Origin: Puffinus mauretanicus
Lineage: Eukaryota > Chordata > Aves > Procellariiformes > Procellariidae
Assembly: GCA_023333565.1 (NCBI GenBank)
Contig: JAJKFH010003927.1
Span: 620,001-684,000, forward strand
Length of the DNA: 64,000 nucleotides
Direction of reading: 5' to 3'
Made by a program: the position numbers and the translations under genes
Shown: positions 39,401-54,400 of the stretch, piece by piece
Layout of the letters: each line of letters starts with the position of its first letter
How positions within the stretch are numbered: the stretch's first letter is position 1
The notes under the pieces: generated by a model
The model's input: the letters and a program-made list of their open reading frames with translations, nothing else
Told to the model about the DNA's origin: nothing
Databases searched by the model: none

Positions 39401-42400
39401 ATTACCTTTTACTTCTCTTAGCACTATGGACTCAGGACAGTGAAGGTGGGGTCCATCTGGCAGCAACAGAACTCTTAAGCAGTTTCAAAATGCTGAGCAC
39501 ATACCTTAAGATGGGGCTGACCTACTCGCATCATCTGCAATTCATACATCTTGAAGATGTTAGCATTATTGGTGATTCAGAAAGTAAATTGCTTGACATT
39601 TACAAACTAAGGTGAGCACACAAGACTAGCAGAATGGTCCTTGTTTTACTCCAGATTGAATGGACGTGTTAGGGAATTTCAGAACTCAATGGCTCTTACC
39701 TGTCTAATCCTTAACTGTGTCACAGACAGTACAACGCCTCACAGAAGTGCCAATGACAAAATCCGCTAGAACTTTAAAAGACTAGGAAGTCACCCAAGGT
39801 ATCAACGTTGACTAAGTATCTGACTTTGAAAAGCTGTATTTACTGCAGCACATATAAGGCAAAATAGAAATTCCCAGTACACGTGGAATGCTATTCTGAG
39901 AGAGAACATTAACTTACTTGTTACAATCCCTGCCAAAGCTAATACAAACTGATTTTCATCAGAATCCAAATCCTGCTGTTTCATGTCTTCACTTAATGAC
40001 TTCACAAAGCTCTCCATGGTCTGTGCAGTGATTGTGAAAAACTTTACTGCTTTACTCTGCAAGTACGGAGAAGAAAAAAAGATTATACATGCTACAGCAA
40101 CTATGATTATTAGATGCTACAGTAAAACTGGACAATCTTCAAAATTACTGAAGCGTCCAGTTACTTCAAAAAACAACAGAAAATAGCAGGTATGCACTAC
40201 GTGACATGTTTGATCTTCTAATATTTGAAACCATTACCTCAGAAGAAAATGGGAAACTACTCAATGCTACATTTATTTATAAACTAAACCATTGCATATT
40301 TACCTCCTAAACCTACAATAATACATATCACACAGCAGAATTAAAGCTTATTTTCAAAAGTGAGGATATTATCTCTTTGCTTCGCAATAGCTGCACCAGG
40401 TGTTTCACATTTACCTGGGCTACTACAGCAGCTTTTGTCAAAACCCTATCCAGCTGAAGACTGGAGAGCAGCCTGACTTAGTGACTTGACATGAATTTCC
40501 TAAGAAAACCAACGAAATACCCAGAAGAAAAGCAGAATTCAACTGGATCCTAACAGGATTCATTAACTGCTCAATACAGGATGGCGAACAACAGGCTAGG
40601 TAGAAGTTTTTTAGAAAAGGAAACGGAGGTCTCTCCTGGGTCACAGGTTGAATTTAAGTCAGCAATGTCACGTGAGAAAGACAACCATCACGCCAGAGCG
40701 TACAAACAGGAGTACTGCCCGTAATTACAGTCTTCTGCCCTCAGCAGGAACACTGCTCCATTTTGGGGTATCTCGGTTGGGGAAGCAGCCACCTGGTACA
40801 AAGCTCAGGGCAGGTCGAAGAGCCTGGTCAGAGGTGCAGACAGAGCCCACAAAGAAGGATGGAGACAACCGTTTCTGTTTATTAATAATTCTGACCTGTA
40901 AAACATTGCTGGAACACTATTTCACACAGAGGATGCTGGTTTTCATAACAAAAATAGCGTAGCAGAGAGCCCATAATGCCAGGTTTCCCAGGGTCTTTAA
41001 TAATTTTGCCAGTTGTCTCATGAAGCAGTTGAAACTTTTAGTTATTCCCGGCAGCGACCCAATGGGAAAGCCCAGGAAATGCCTGAACTTTTATTCACTT
41101 CACAAAGTGACTGAAAATTTTAGTATTTTGTCAAAACTACTGCTTTCACAGTATGTGCAAAGCTAGTGGTAACATTTATTTATTCCTCCACTGCTGCACA
41201 TTCACCACATCAAAGATGTACAGTTCCTGTGGGGTGACTCCAGCAACGGGGCATAAAAAACAGGGTCAGCCAATACTCAATATTTTCACAAATGATACTG
41301 TGGTCCCACAGTAACAGGAATGAAGGGATCATGGGACAAGAGAATGGAAAAAAGTACACTTCTGCACGTGCTGGATGTACTTTTTACACTTACATGGACA
41401 CCACACCTCAAAGATGGCAATTTTAGCATAAGCAGTGACTATAGTTCAAGAAGCAGAGGGCGTGAGAGAAAAAGAAGAGAGCCTACTACAGCAGACTAGT
41501 ATAAGCTATTATGAAAATATGTATTCACATGGAAACATAACAGAGTAGTAAGCAAACCAAGTAGTTGGTATGTTGCACAGAAAACAAGCAAAATCTTCTG
41601 TTTGCCAGTCTCTTGAGGTGCCGCTGGTGTCCTCTCTGCTGAACCTTCTTTCCAAATAGCCATTAGTTAACTAGCAGTGAGGTCTGAGGAGCTGCAGCAG
41701 AGACCGATCAGGGTTATAAAACATTACGTACTCTGTGCAGTCTCTTATTAGCTTGACAGTATTTTCAAGAGACTGAAGAATGTCTCACCCACAGACATTG
41801 AGATAAGGACAGTTCTGAGAGCAGCCATTAAGGTGCTTGAGCTCAGATGGTGCAATGAACTCTTTGCTGTCCAAGTAACTCCTGCATGAAAACATCAGTT
41901 AATGTGCAAAATTGCTGCCATAAAATATAAAGCTGTTTGTCACCATAGCAGATAACTGAAGTAGTACACCATCTTGTAGGATCCAAAATTTCTCAAAGTT
42001 GAAGCAAGTCTTGATGTTGTTCTGAAATCAAACCCTCAGTTTGCATTTCCATGTGAAAGCCCTGTCATGTGGATATCTGGTTGAAGTTTTTTGAAAGACA
42101 TCTAAAACAATCTCATGGGAATTGATTTACTTCTTTTTTGGCACATGCAGGTAGGCATCCTTGAAATCAATCTCTCATGCTGCTTCTCTAGATGTTTCTT
42201 CAAGTTCTCTCTAGAAATGTTACACATGAGCAGAAACAGTAGGCATCTCTCCCCCACTGCGTTGAAAACTACTTGTGTTACATTTCAAATTTGCTGCTCG
42301 AGTTTTGACTTCCAACCCGTATGGACACAAATGGTATATTGGTCCCAAACATCATTTCAGTCAATCTGCATTACAGAACTGTATGAAAGACCTACTTCTG

Positions 42401-45400
42401 TATCCGCGCAAAGACTGAAAAAAGCTCAAGCATCGTCCCCTAAGGCATAAAATGATTTTGAATTGATGCCACCCTCCCCACATGCTTAAATATGAGCAAC
42501 AGTTTCGAAGCACTCTTGATGTTCTTATACATTTCTGTAGTTCATAACATCTTCTCAGGGGAGGAGGGAAGATGCTACAAGCTGTACAACTTGTCCAAAA
42601 ATAACCCAAACCAAAAACTTTGTATGACAAATCTCCATCATCTTTTAATAACCTGACTCATTGTCAGTTGTAATGTGTGGTTGACGCAATGCCATACAAT
42701 CCATTTATGTTTTTCCTAGTAGTCTTGCTGCAAATCCAGGCACATTTCTTACAGTGTTATGCGCACCATCACAAGAAAATGATGCCCAAAAGTGTTGCTA
42801 TGACCTTCACCAGAAGTATAGCAGTTCAATGGGCTCTAATGATTGCTGGGAATGATTCTAGTAGAAGTATTTTGCATTTCAAACAAGCCTAGAAACAAAA
42901 GTATTGCATCTTCACAGTTGGGCTTTTTACCCTTATACAAATCATCAGGTAACAGTTTTGTTTTTACCTAAGACTGCTTTCAACAAGGCTTCTACTAGTT
43001 TTACTCTCATCTTGTAGAAATACGGTAATTTTCATCACTGCTAGAGTTTTGTTTGTGGGAAATGTACCATTTCAATACTGTTTCACAAGTCAAACAACAA
43101 TGGCTAGTCACTAAATATTGTCAACTCTTAGTTATAAACTGCTCTGAAAATACAGAATGTAATTTTATACTTGTTTTATTGCATGCGGGGGCTTTGTAGC
43201 AACACCTGCCTTTTTTTTTTTTTTTTAACTGCTTTATACAGTGTTTTTACAGACTTTTTTTCCTTAGTAACTGCTGCTGCTTGGATCTTGAATCATCCAA
43301 AGTTATCACCAAAAGGTATCACTGTACGGCTTTCTAATATCCAATATAAAGTTATAATTGTATTTTGGTGCACCCAGACTGGAAAACCTCTTACATATAT
43401 AGTAGTTTACCACTTACTATAATGAACTAATCCTATTCACTCAGCTGTTCATCATGCTGCTGAAAAATCAAGCCAGAAGAAACTGTGGCACCAGTTCACT
43501 TAGATTAAATACAACAATTTCTTCTCATGTTAGCTGTGACAAAATTGAAAATCATATTTTTAATCAGGTCTGTTCCTCTGATCCCTCCTAATTCCATCAG
43601 CTGCACTTGGCAGTGAAACTGTGTTAGTTGTAATATTACTATTGTCTTTAACGGTTGTTGTTTTGTTTTGGTTTTTTTTTCCAAATAAGCTACCTGTCTG
43701 TGTTTAACACTGAAAATTTAATAAGATCCTCTAGCAGCTAGGCTGTCTAAATTTCCAAGAGTCATGCAAGTGTGAAGGCAGCACAAAGATTTAAAGAAGT
43801 TGAGAATCGATGGATCTGTCTTCCTTCCATGGAAATAGCTCCTCCAAGCTCTCTACAGGCATGGGAACTGCTGCATGTGCCCCAGAATTATTTTCTTCTC
43901 TGTTAGCTTGCAAAGATATTTACATTGTGCTAGCTGTAGCCTTGCTTCCAGTTTAACTGTGTGTGGTGGGAAACAGATAATCCTTGTTTGGTAACATAAG
44001 AATTACTTACTGCATTTATTCTCAGCCTGCTTCGTAACACTTTATAGTTCCAACACTTCTTAAATGAGAATGGATGGTTCCCAAAGAATATACAATTCAG
44101 AAAACACTTTTGCTGTCCAGTTAGCTTCTGAAATATATCCTTAGACTAAAGTGTGTTACAGAGCAATTTTAAAGGCCTGCAGCATTACCACCAATAAGTA
44201 TTCACCTGCCATACTTACTCCTCCTAGAATGGTTTTAACAGCTTCCTCATTGCTAGATACACCCCACAACAATGTGCACACCGCTGCACCCATTTCTGTG
44301 CAATACTCTGCTTGCTGCAGGAGCTGCTGCTTGGCCTCATTCAGCTGCTGGCGGAGGTCTAGTTTCTCCTGAAACAGCGTAAGGAAATTTTGGTTGCACT
44401 TCATATCAGCCAAAACAAGTTTCTAGGCTAAAAGACAGAACAAGAAACATCATCACGGCCATATGTGAAATGGGGGGGGGTGGGGGGTCAAACTCACAGC
44501 AGTTGCAGATACATACCTTCTCTCCTGAGCTATATCTAAGTAGTAAGTACATCGTGCAGGCTGACAGTAACCAGAAGCCTGTCCACAAGGTCAGACCAAG
44601 CGACCCACCGAGACTGAGTGGCACCTAGAGAAGTCTGATAGGAGAGTACTCTTCCTAAGCAAACAGCTACACGTCTCTTCGAGAGAGAAGGGATTTCAGC
44701 ATCAGAGGTCAGCCTTTCCAGACACCTTACAAAAGATACTGGAAACATCTTATAGGAAGGGTTTTTCAAAACAGACTTCTGCCTTAGCCAACGTGGTAGA
44801 AGTTCCTGGATATCTAGGATAAATACTGTTGTCTCTTCCAATTTTTTTTCTATTGGCATATTCCTGATCAGCAGTGACAAAATAAGACAGACTCCCTGGA
44901 AAAACACACCTAAGGTTTGAAGTCTGGAGGGCCTTTCATACCAAGAAAGCCCAGGCACCACTGTGCATCCATCACCTAAGTGAGCTGCTCAGTGATCCTT
45001 GCCACAAAGCATCAGGAGAGAACAGACCAATCCGACACGACCAGGACACAATGTCAATTTGGCAGTACTTTTTTCCAATCACATGGGAAGTTGTCCAGAA
45101 GAATATCATGAGATTAGGTATGATTCTAGGTCTCACTGGCTTCCTACCAACTGCCACCGCGGTAGCAAAGCTGCTGCACTTCTCAGCTTAGAGCTAGTGC
45201 AGACAGTGAGATCAAGGCAGGGATACCACAGTCTGTGGTCTCTCAGAGTGGGTGGGGGCTCCCTGATAACACTGAGTGGGGTGGTATTAGACAGTGCTGC
45301 AGGGAAAGATAAAGGCCAGTCGAGAAAAGTGATGCTAACTCAAGTATTAAAAGAGAGAGAGAGAATGACAAATCACACGATATCAAAAGAACAGCAGGAT

Positions 45401-48400
45401 CTTGCTCTGCCCATTTTGTGGGCATGGGATTTTCAGATTCACCGCAGAAAGCGCCCTCCTCAGCCCAGCCTCCCTGTTGTGTTTAGCTATCAAGATGAAG
45501 TATGGGGAAATGAGAAGGAATCTTTTCTATGTCAATTTTGAAAGCAAGTAAACAGAACAAAACTTTCAACCATGTATTCCCATCAAGATTTTAAAATAGG
45601 TATCTTGTCATTTTGGGGGTTCACAATGTTTTGTGTTGAGGGTTCAGAAAGAATAGAAATGTAAACTCACCTGAAAATTTACGTAACATGATATCAACCA
45701 TACAAAGCTGCTTGTACTCTCTCTATCATCAATTACGTACCTACCTCCTGTATCACCTGACAGCCTGATTTGCATTTCTTGAAATGATAGAATTCTCAAT
45801 AATTGGTGAGGTAAGGAGGGGGCCAGCAAAACCGCTACCATGGACTTCTGGCTGAACGGGGAGCTCTGGCTGGGACTCAGGAGAAAAAGGAGAGTTTACC
45901 ACTTTACCATGTGATACCCATCTACAAGAAGGGATGGAAGGAAGATCTGGGGAACTACAGGTCTGTCAGCCTGACCTCGGTGCTGGGGAAGATTATGGAG
46001 CGGTTTGTCTTGAGGGTGCTCACAAGGCATGTGTGGGACAACCAGGGGATCAGGCCCAGCCAGCACTGGTTCATGGAAGGCAGGTCCTGCTTGACCAACC
46101 TGATCTCCTATGACCAGGTGACCTGCCTGGTGGATGAGGGAAAGGCTGTGGATGTGGTCTACCTGGACTTCAGTAAGGCCTTTGACACTGTCTCCCACGG
46201 CATTCTCCTAGAGAAGCTGGCGGCTCACGGCCTAGACAGGTGCACTCTTCGCTGGGTAAAAAACTGGCTGGATGGCTGAGCCCAGAGAGTTGTGGTGAAC
46301 GGAGTTAAATCCAGTTGGCGGCCGGTCATGAGCGGTGTTCCCCAGGGCTCAGTACTGGGGCCGGTCCTGTTCAATATCTTTATCAATGATCTGGGTGAGG
46401 GGATCGAGTGCTCCCTCAGTAAGTTTGCAGATGACACCAAGTTGGGTGGGAGTGTGGATCTGCTCGAGGGTAGGAAGGCTCTGCAGAGGGACCTGGACAG
46501 GCTGGATCGATGGGCTGAGGCCAACTGTATGAGGTTCAACAAGGCCAAGTGCTGGGTCCTGCACTTGGATCACAACAACCCCAGGCAACGCTACAGGCGT
46601 GGGGAAGAGTGGCTGGAAAGCTGCCCGGAGGAAAAGGACCTGGGGGTGCTGGTTGACAGCCGGCTGAACATGAGCCAGCAGTGTGCCCAGGTGGCCAAGA
46701 AGGCCAACGGCATCCTGGCCTGTATCAGAAATAGCATGGCCAGCAGGAGCAGGGAGGTGATCGTGCCCCTGTACTCGGCACTGGTGAGGCCGCACCTCGA
46801 ATACTGTGTTCAGTTTTGGGCCCCTCACTACAAGAAGGACATGGAGGTGCTGGAGCGTGTCCAGAGAAGTGCAACGAAGCTGGTGAAGGGCCTGGAGCAC
46901 AAGTCGTATGAGGAGCGGCTGAGGGAACTGGGGTTGTTTAGTCTGGAGAAGAGGAGGCTGAGGGGAGACCTCTACCTGGAAGGAGGTTGTAGCGAGGTGG
47001 GTGTTGGTCTCTTCTCCCAAGTAACAAGCGACAGGACGAGAGGAAATGGCCTCAAGTTGCGCCAAGGGAGGTTTAGATTGGACATTAGGAAAAATTTCTT
47101 TGAAAGAGTGGTCAGGCCTTGGACCAGGCTGCCCAGGGAAGTGGTTGAGTCACCATCCCTGGAAGTATTTAAAAGACGTGTAGATGTGGCACTTAGGGAC
47201 ATGGTGTAGTGGGCATGGTGGTGTTGGGTTGACGGTTGGACTCGATGATCTTAGAGATCTTTTCCAACCTTAATGATTCTATGTTTCTACGATTCTTTAT
47301 CATGCTGCTAATGGAACACACAGCCTAGGATTTGTAAAGTTCAAATTAAATTTATCAAGCAGATTTCTGTGCATATTTACTCTCTGGAGTCTCTTTCACC
47401 CTATAGTTTAATATATGCAAAAGACTACCACTTGCTACAGATTCCCTAGGCATAGAAGTCCCAGGTAAAGTCTCTTATTTCTTAATACTTTGATCATTTT
47501 TAAGCAAGTTGGCCAAATTTTATCTTTTACATAACTCACTGCCAGACCTATCAGCTTTTCTGCCACCATGTGCATCAACAAAATGTCCACAGGCATCCGC
47601 CTGTCTAACCCCTATGTTGTCCCTGTCTTTCCTTTCAGGACTGTCCTTGTCTTAGGAAAACGTATCTTTTGATACATTTTATTTGCATTTTGCATTTGGA
47701 TGCCAATACTGAATAGTAAGACATAAAACTTTGTAATACCAAAGCTAGATCCCCCAACAAGGATGCAAAGTCAGCACAAGAAATGCCAGAATTTTTAATA
47801 GATCAAAAGCAACATCAGAACAAAGATACGAAGCAAGGAAAACAAAGTAGTACATTCAAGAGCCAGGAAAATAAACGGAGCCTGCAAAAGCAAATAACCT
47901 AGCTGGAAGCAACACTTCTGAGAGTTCACATCACGAAGAAATCACTGTGCTATGCAACACCACCATCTTCAGGAAAGGGTCAAGGCACAAGAATACAGCA
48001 GTGCTTAAGTACATAACTATGAAAAGACAGACAAAGATGACATTAGCCAAGAACAATATGTGCACTTCAAGTTTTGCTCAGGTTCAGAAAGCACAGCAAT
48101 TCCTTAATCAGTGATACAGCACTGCACAGAAATTTCTGAACGCAAAATGTTGATTGATGATACCCTAAGAAAAGGACACTGCTCAACTAGAAAATGCATT
48201 TATTTTATGTTTGTTCCAGTGAATCGTTTCCTTTTCCTTCAGAAAATAACCATGTAGAAAATAATTCCGATACTATATGCAAGGATGCCTGTAGCAGAAC
48301 AGCAACCAAATGAAAAACACCATGCAAAGTGATTAACAGGAACAAAAATCACACATATACATACACTATCTTCTTTTATCCCAAAGAGCTAAAGGATTTC

Positions 48401-51400
48401 ACAACGTAATAAGCACAATCCACTCAAATACACCTTTGTGGCATATAACAGAGGCCATTTAGACAACCAGCGTACGCTGCACAACAGCAAAGATATGAAG
48501 AGAAGAGCTTTGACCAGGAACACCAAGACAACAACTACTCTTAGTAAATTTTCCATGCTTTAAGTAAAACTTCATCCAAAAGAAATCGCAAACGTAAACC
48601 ACCTGCCATTTATTTTGTAATAACAAGAATAAAGGGTGGGACCCACTTCGTTAATATCTAAAGCAGCAACATTAAATCTTAGAGATTTTATCCTGGATGC
48701 TTCTACAACTAAAGACCTGGGATGCACAGCAAAACTAACCGTGTACCTATTGCTGAACTGCAATAGGTATCCCAGAAGATACTTATTTTGAGGTAAGAAA
48801 TATCCAGATAGACAACTATTGCATCATACTTTACGTTTACACCGAACTTCATTCCAGAATGACTTGTCCAAGCAGATGTGCCCTAAAACTGCATGGCTGA
48901 ACTCTTCATTTATTCCCTTTCAAAAATGAAATAATTTCTGTAGATTCATTTGTCTTTGTGCAATCCCAAAGCTGGCAGATGCTAACTCTACAATGCCAAC
49001 AAAGTGAGCTTCTGCTGACTACTGAAGATAGCTATCAGCTCCAAGGAGATGAACTTTCACAGCAAATAATCACAACTGATTCTCACACCTCTCAGAAATT
49101 AAGCCGTTAGTCTGTGCGATCCTATTTAAACCCCAATGGCTTCACAGAAGACCCACAATCTGAGAAGTCTCGGTCTTTGCTATTCCTTCACTGTTAAGAA
49201 TCTCCCCTCTCACAATGACTAAATACAATATTGGCAGAGCAAAAGGAGCCCTGTAATTGTTCTTCGACTTACAGCTGTACATGGCAATTGGATCAATAAG
49301 TGCATTGAGAAAGACTATTAAAACTAAACAAAGGTACACAGCTTACAGCAAGCCAAAAGAGAGGCTGGTTTCCTTTTGTACATTGTGTTGCTTACATTAT
49401 CTTGTATTGTCCTCTTTGAAAATACATTATAGTTATACTTAATACAAAAGAACTGATTCTGAGAAGGACCTTTTGATGCCAGCTACACCACAATCTTCCT
49501 GAATCCCAATGTTTTACTTCAACATGTTAGCATTTTGTTTATATTAATGGTTGATTTTTAACTTTACGTACACCAAAACAAACCCTGTCAAGAAGCCCGT
49601 AATGCAATCCCATACAACCACATCTCACGCAGTATGGAAGTTAAGAGAGATCTATGCAGTTCTGCAGGAGTTATGTACCTAAGTGGGAGATCGACTGTCA
49701 GTCGGTACCTCTATTTGTACACATTGAATACTTTTTGGTACTGCTCTAGAAATATCAAGGGCAAAAAACCATCAGTTATGAACTTACAGGTAAGTAATTC
49801 ACTCATCACCTGACTATATGAATAGAAATACCAGATTGTTTTTCAGGCTGAGGATGTACTTTGTGACACGAACATGAAAAACGGATCATTACTGCTTTTG
49901 TTATTAAAACTCAAGCATACAGATTCCAACATTCTGACAGCAAATCTACCTTCTTCTCTCTCATGCAATCTGCCTGGGCTGTTTCCAGACGGGCTCTGAA
50001 GTGTTCACAATCCATTTTCAGCTGCTCTATTTCCTCCTCCTTTTTCTCCATGTCTGTGATAGGATAAATCAGATAAATGAAGTAATAAGTTATGACCAAC
50101 GGGCTTGCACTGAAGAAAAAAGAATCCACTTAGTGCAACTGTAATGAGGTGCTTTAACTATTTGCTTGTGTTAGATCACCTCCTCGTGGCTAAATATCGC
50201 AGTTTGCCACATTTCAACAGTTCTTATAAAAAACTAAATGAACATGATGTTTCTGATTTAAAACAGGGAAAGACTGAAAGAATCCCATCTAGCTATTAAA
50301 TACTATGTGCGGATAAGATACTATTCTGGAACTGAGCTCCAGCTCCTCAGGGATTTTTAAATATTTACTCATTTTTCTACTTTTTTTGTTTGTTTGTTTT
50401 CATGATGGTTTTCATGTCTGGTATCTTTGAAATTCAGTGAGTATAGTGAAAATCTAAGAAAAAGAATACAAAGATCCATCCAAAGTGAGTGTTTCAATAT
50501 ACAACATACAAATTATATGAATAGTAAAAATGAAATGCAACTACTCCAAACATTTTAAATTAATGTTTATAAAGTATTATAAGACATTATAAACTATTTA
50601 AACATTATGTCAGTGACAAGCAAATTTTACGACTCCCTTAAAAAATTAACCTCTGAAGTTATCAGAAATAAATTCCAATTTAGACGCTTTATTTTAGTGA
50701 ATGGAAATAAAGTTAAGAATATTGTATTTCACAGTGTTGATGTCTGTTTTAAAAAATTCACTTTGAAGGATATTTTTAATAATTGTTGTGTATTGTATTT
50801 TACTTTAAAAACCATGGTTCTGGATGCTTAGTATTTATACTGAAAAAAGGAAACATATTTAAGTCATTCCAAAAAGTAACATCCAAACAGCATCTACTGT
50901 AATTTTGGTTAGCTTAAAAAACAAGTTATACCCCACTTCGAGCGCCACACCCTTGATCATGAGAGTATGGTCTATGGCTTAACACACTTCAAATACTTCC
51001 CCTTACATGTGATCCATATTTTTGAATGTATTTACCAAAGAGCATATCAAATTCAATCATAAAAAGATAACATCATTAAAAAAACATCCAAAGTTTTATT
51101 ATCCAAAGAGCTTGGATTCTGGCATTTTATTCAGTAATTCTACATTATTTGGAAATAAATCCCTTTCTTTTTTGGTCCTAACTGACAAAATGTTATCATC
51201 TCAAATATATACACATTGTGTTGAGGGTATAAAAGAAGATAATCTAGCCACAAACAGCTTTTCTAAAGAGGTGGAACATACTTCCACTCGGCCCTGACGT
51301 GATTCTAAGCCATCAATACTAAGACTTTTTTACAGAAACCAAAGAGGCAAGGCAAGAGTCCACTCCTAGGAAACATATACGTGCCAGGGCATGCTCTCAG

Positions 51401-54400
51401 AGCATTCAGTTCTTTTCAATCTGCAATCCAAAGGAAAAGAATGAAGGGGGGAATGGATTCATTGAGTTTTTGAGGAATAACTCTGGTCAGTGGCAGGAAA
51501 CTCGGCTTCCTTCTGTCAAGTAAACAAAATTCAGTCCCATGCGCCTACTACTATGTGGGTGTGAGTCTTAAGTACTTGACAGAAAGACGTCTTCAGCATG
51601 AGTAAGGCATGCTCTGCTTATCAACAGCAGACCAAGAACCTGTTTATCCTTGCCAGGTAAGTACATCCAGTGAAAATCTCTCACTAGAGGAAACAAGCTC
51701 TCCTGAATGAGAAGAATGAGAAGAATCACTTCCAGCCTTTGAGAGGATGGATTCACCCTGAATCCAGCGTCAGTGCAGCCAGCAGACACACAAAGATGCC
51801 ACATCTTCACTGGCAGACTTCAAAAGTCCAGGAACCAAAACTGAGCCAGAAGAAGGGGAATAATATTAACTACTGAGTGTTAACACTATGCTACCTGTAT
51901 TTTTTTTAAGTCCTCCAGATAAAAGAAGGATGTGTCAACCTCTTCTAAGGTATCACAATGTTTTATGTCAAGGGAAATAAAAAACAGTAATACTGGAAGC
52001 TGCTGAAAAGAGACCTACTTCTAGCTGTGCCTCATTCATGGAAACTCCCCCTATTATGTCCAGTCAGCTCTCCCAGCTGCGCACGCCTTTGCTCTGAAGA
52101 GAATTCAAGGTTGCACGCATCAGTCCCGACATTTGGTGACCTCTTGACACGCAGCAGCAGAATGAGGAGCAGACATTTTGCTGACACCAAAGGCTGCAGC
52201 TGCACTGCTCACTCCTACACGCCGGGGTCCTGAGCAGCACACAGGGAAGCCCGACAGGTTCTCCCACTGGCTGCAAGTCCCAGCCCCTGGTAAGAAAGTT
52301 CCTTCCCTCTTGACACTAAAATCTTGAGGCTCAGACTGTCTACCTCCACCAAGTAAAGAAGCAGCTTTCACTATCAACTCGGATGAGAAAAAAAAAAATG
52401 AAATGGCATCCTTATACAAACAGGAAATACATAACTTTACCACCGCAGCGGTAAATCAGACTCTGGGAAGAAGTGGCTTTTGCTCCCCAGATAGACAGCA
52501 GACTCAAAAGCAGAACGAGACATTGGTCACAATGAAAGAAGAAGAGGCCCACATTTCAGGTGTGAGGTGGACTCATTCTCCTCCATGCTATAGGTCACAT
52601 CAGGAGATTTTCTGGACCAGGGATCTAACCTCAAAGCTCTGGGAGGTGGAGAACTGAGTACAATTACAACAAATGCCAACAAGTGATGGAATTCCAATTC
52701 TACTGATCCAAATGCTAGATCAATGTTAAATGCAATTTTTAACATTTCCCCAGTGGACCGAGATCCACTAAACATAGGCATAATAATACAGAAAATTTGT
52801 TGGAGCTATTTTTCTAAGATTCCTGGAGCCAAACACTCTTCCTGAGGAGCGCAGTAGGAACAAAATGGACCTTTCTTTTTGAAATGAACAACTGCACTGG
52901 CAAAAGCCTTAGTGAAGACCCTGACACCAGCCCAAAAAGTAGGTGTTCGTTGCACTGACCGTTGCCAGCTCAGATCTCAGGTACCACCTATGGGATGCTC
53001 CCATATCAAATGGGTATCCTATTGACCTAGATATACAAGCGAAACATGCGAAGATCTCAAGGTTTCTCACAGCTATTCAAGACTCCATCAGTCTCACAAC
53101 TGAATGGGCCAGAGGTGTTGAAAGTCTCTGACTATAATCTGCACTTCTTGAGGAGCATGAGAACCTGCTAACCACTTCATGTTTATAATACTTAGAAAAC
53201 TGCAATAGCTGATGAAAGTCTAGAGAGATGTACAAATCACCCATTAGGCTTCTATAAGAACAGTGTGAAAAAAAACATCTCTAGTAGCTGCCAGGACTCC
53301 TGTAAGCTTCATATGCCAATGCCAAGATACTGTATTTAGTAAACAGCACCAGAGGACTCACCATTCTGAGACTGAAGACTGCTTGTGCCCCTGTGATGTC
53401 CAACTTTTTGTGAACTGTATGCTCCAAAGCCTCCTTTCAGTCTGCCTTATTGCATGCTGCAGAGGTAGGAGCAGATTGGAGTAGCAAAAAGCACCACTTG
53501 ACTCACCCTCCAGCTGTAGGGGCAAACAATGGCAAGAGCCTGAATAAATATTCAAAACGACCTCATTAACTGCAAGAGAAATCTCCACTGCGGGGCTATA
53601 CTCAAGAGAGTTCAAAGGCTGACTCAGCTTCAGGTACTCCTCCAACGGACCCAGAGAATGCTGGCCAGCCAGCAGAACATCTGAAGGAAAGTCTTAAAAT
53701 CCCCACGTTGATGCCACAAACCTGCTGCTGGAAGGCCCTGACAGTGTCTCCTTGATGCCTGGCACAAGAAGCATAAGAAGGATCAGTGAGAGAAATCTTG
53801 ACACTGAGCACTGATAAAAGTAGGTAAAACAAGGATCTGACTAGTTGCGGATCTTGAACACTTAATGCAACTGGAAACAGTCCTTGATGCCTTGCAATAG
53901 CATAAAGAGAACATTTCCAGGTCCTACGTCACTTCTTGTGACACAGATGACATCTCGACTGGCAGCAGGAGAGGTGGTACAGTCTTCTCATCTCTGTCAG
54001 GATCTGATGGCATGGAAGAATCTTTCCAAAGATCATTGAGGCAGCTGGAAGCTCTGCCAAACTTGGTATCGAAGACAGGCCTTGAGGCTCTATCTTCTTC
54101 TTTCTTAGCTAGCTGTTGCAAATTAATTTTCAATTAATCACTTAATATTCTAGAAGAGATACACTATAGTCTGCCTCAGTGCTTGTCCTGTGTTTTTTCG
54201 GACAAAACTAATTCCTAGGAGAACAGGTGAATTGTACTACTGCATGTAAGCTACAGGCTAGGGATAGAGCTGACTCAGATTTGGTCCTGATGGCATGTTG
54301 GGAGTCATGCAATTGTTGAAAAAATAATGCACAGAGAATCGTAACACTGAAAAACTGGTCTTCGGGGACAGCAGTAAAAAGACCTTTATAACAGAGAGTC

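Larger units (their letters stand above)
44369..49949 (-). other. HSF2BP intron 3
   Basis: 5.6 kb. It holds the CR1 insertion (about 45850-47296), in the opposite orientation to the gene, and a G-run close to exon 4. The rest looks like ordinary AT-rich intron. Confidence 0.85.

Noticed and set aside
46349..47065. 238-codon minus-strand frame
   Set aside because: It is antisense to the CR1 reverse-transcriptase frame and is only a shadow of it.
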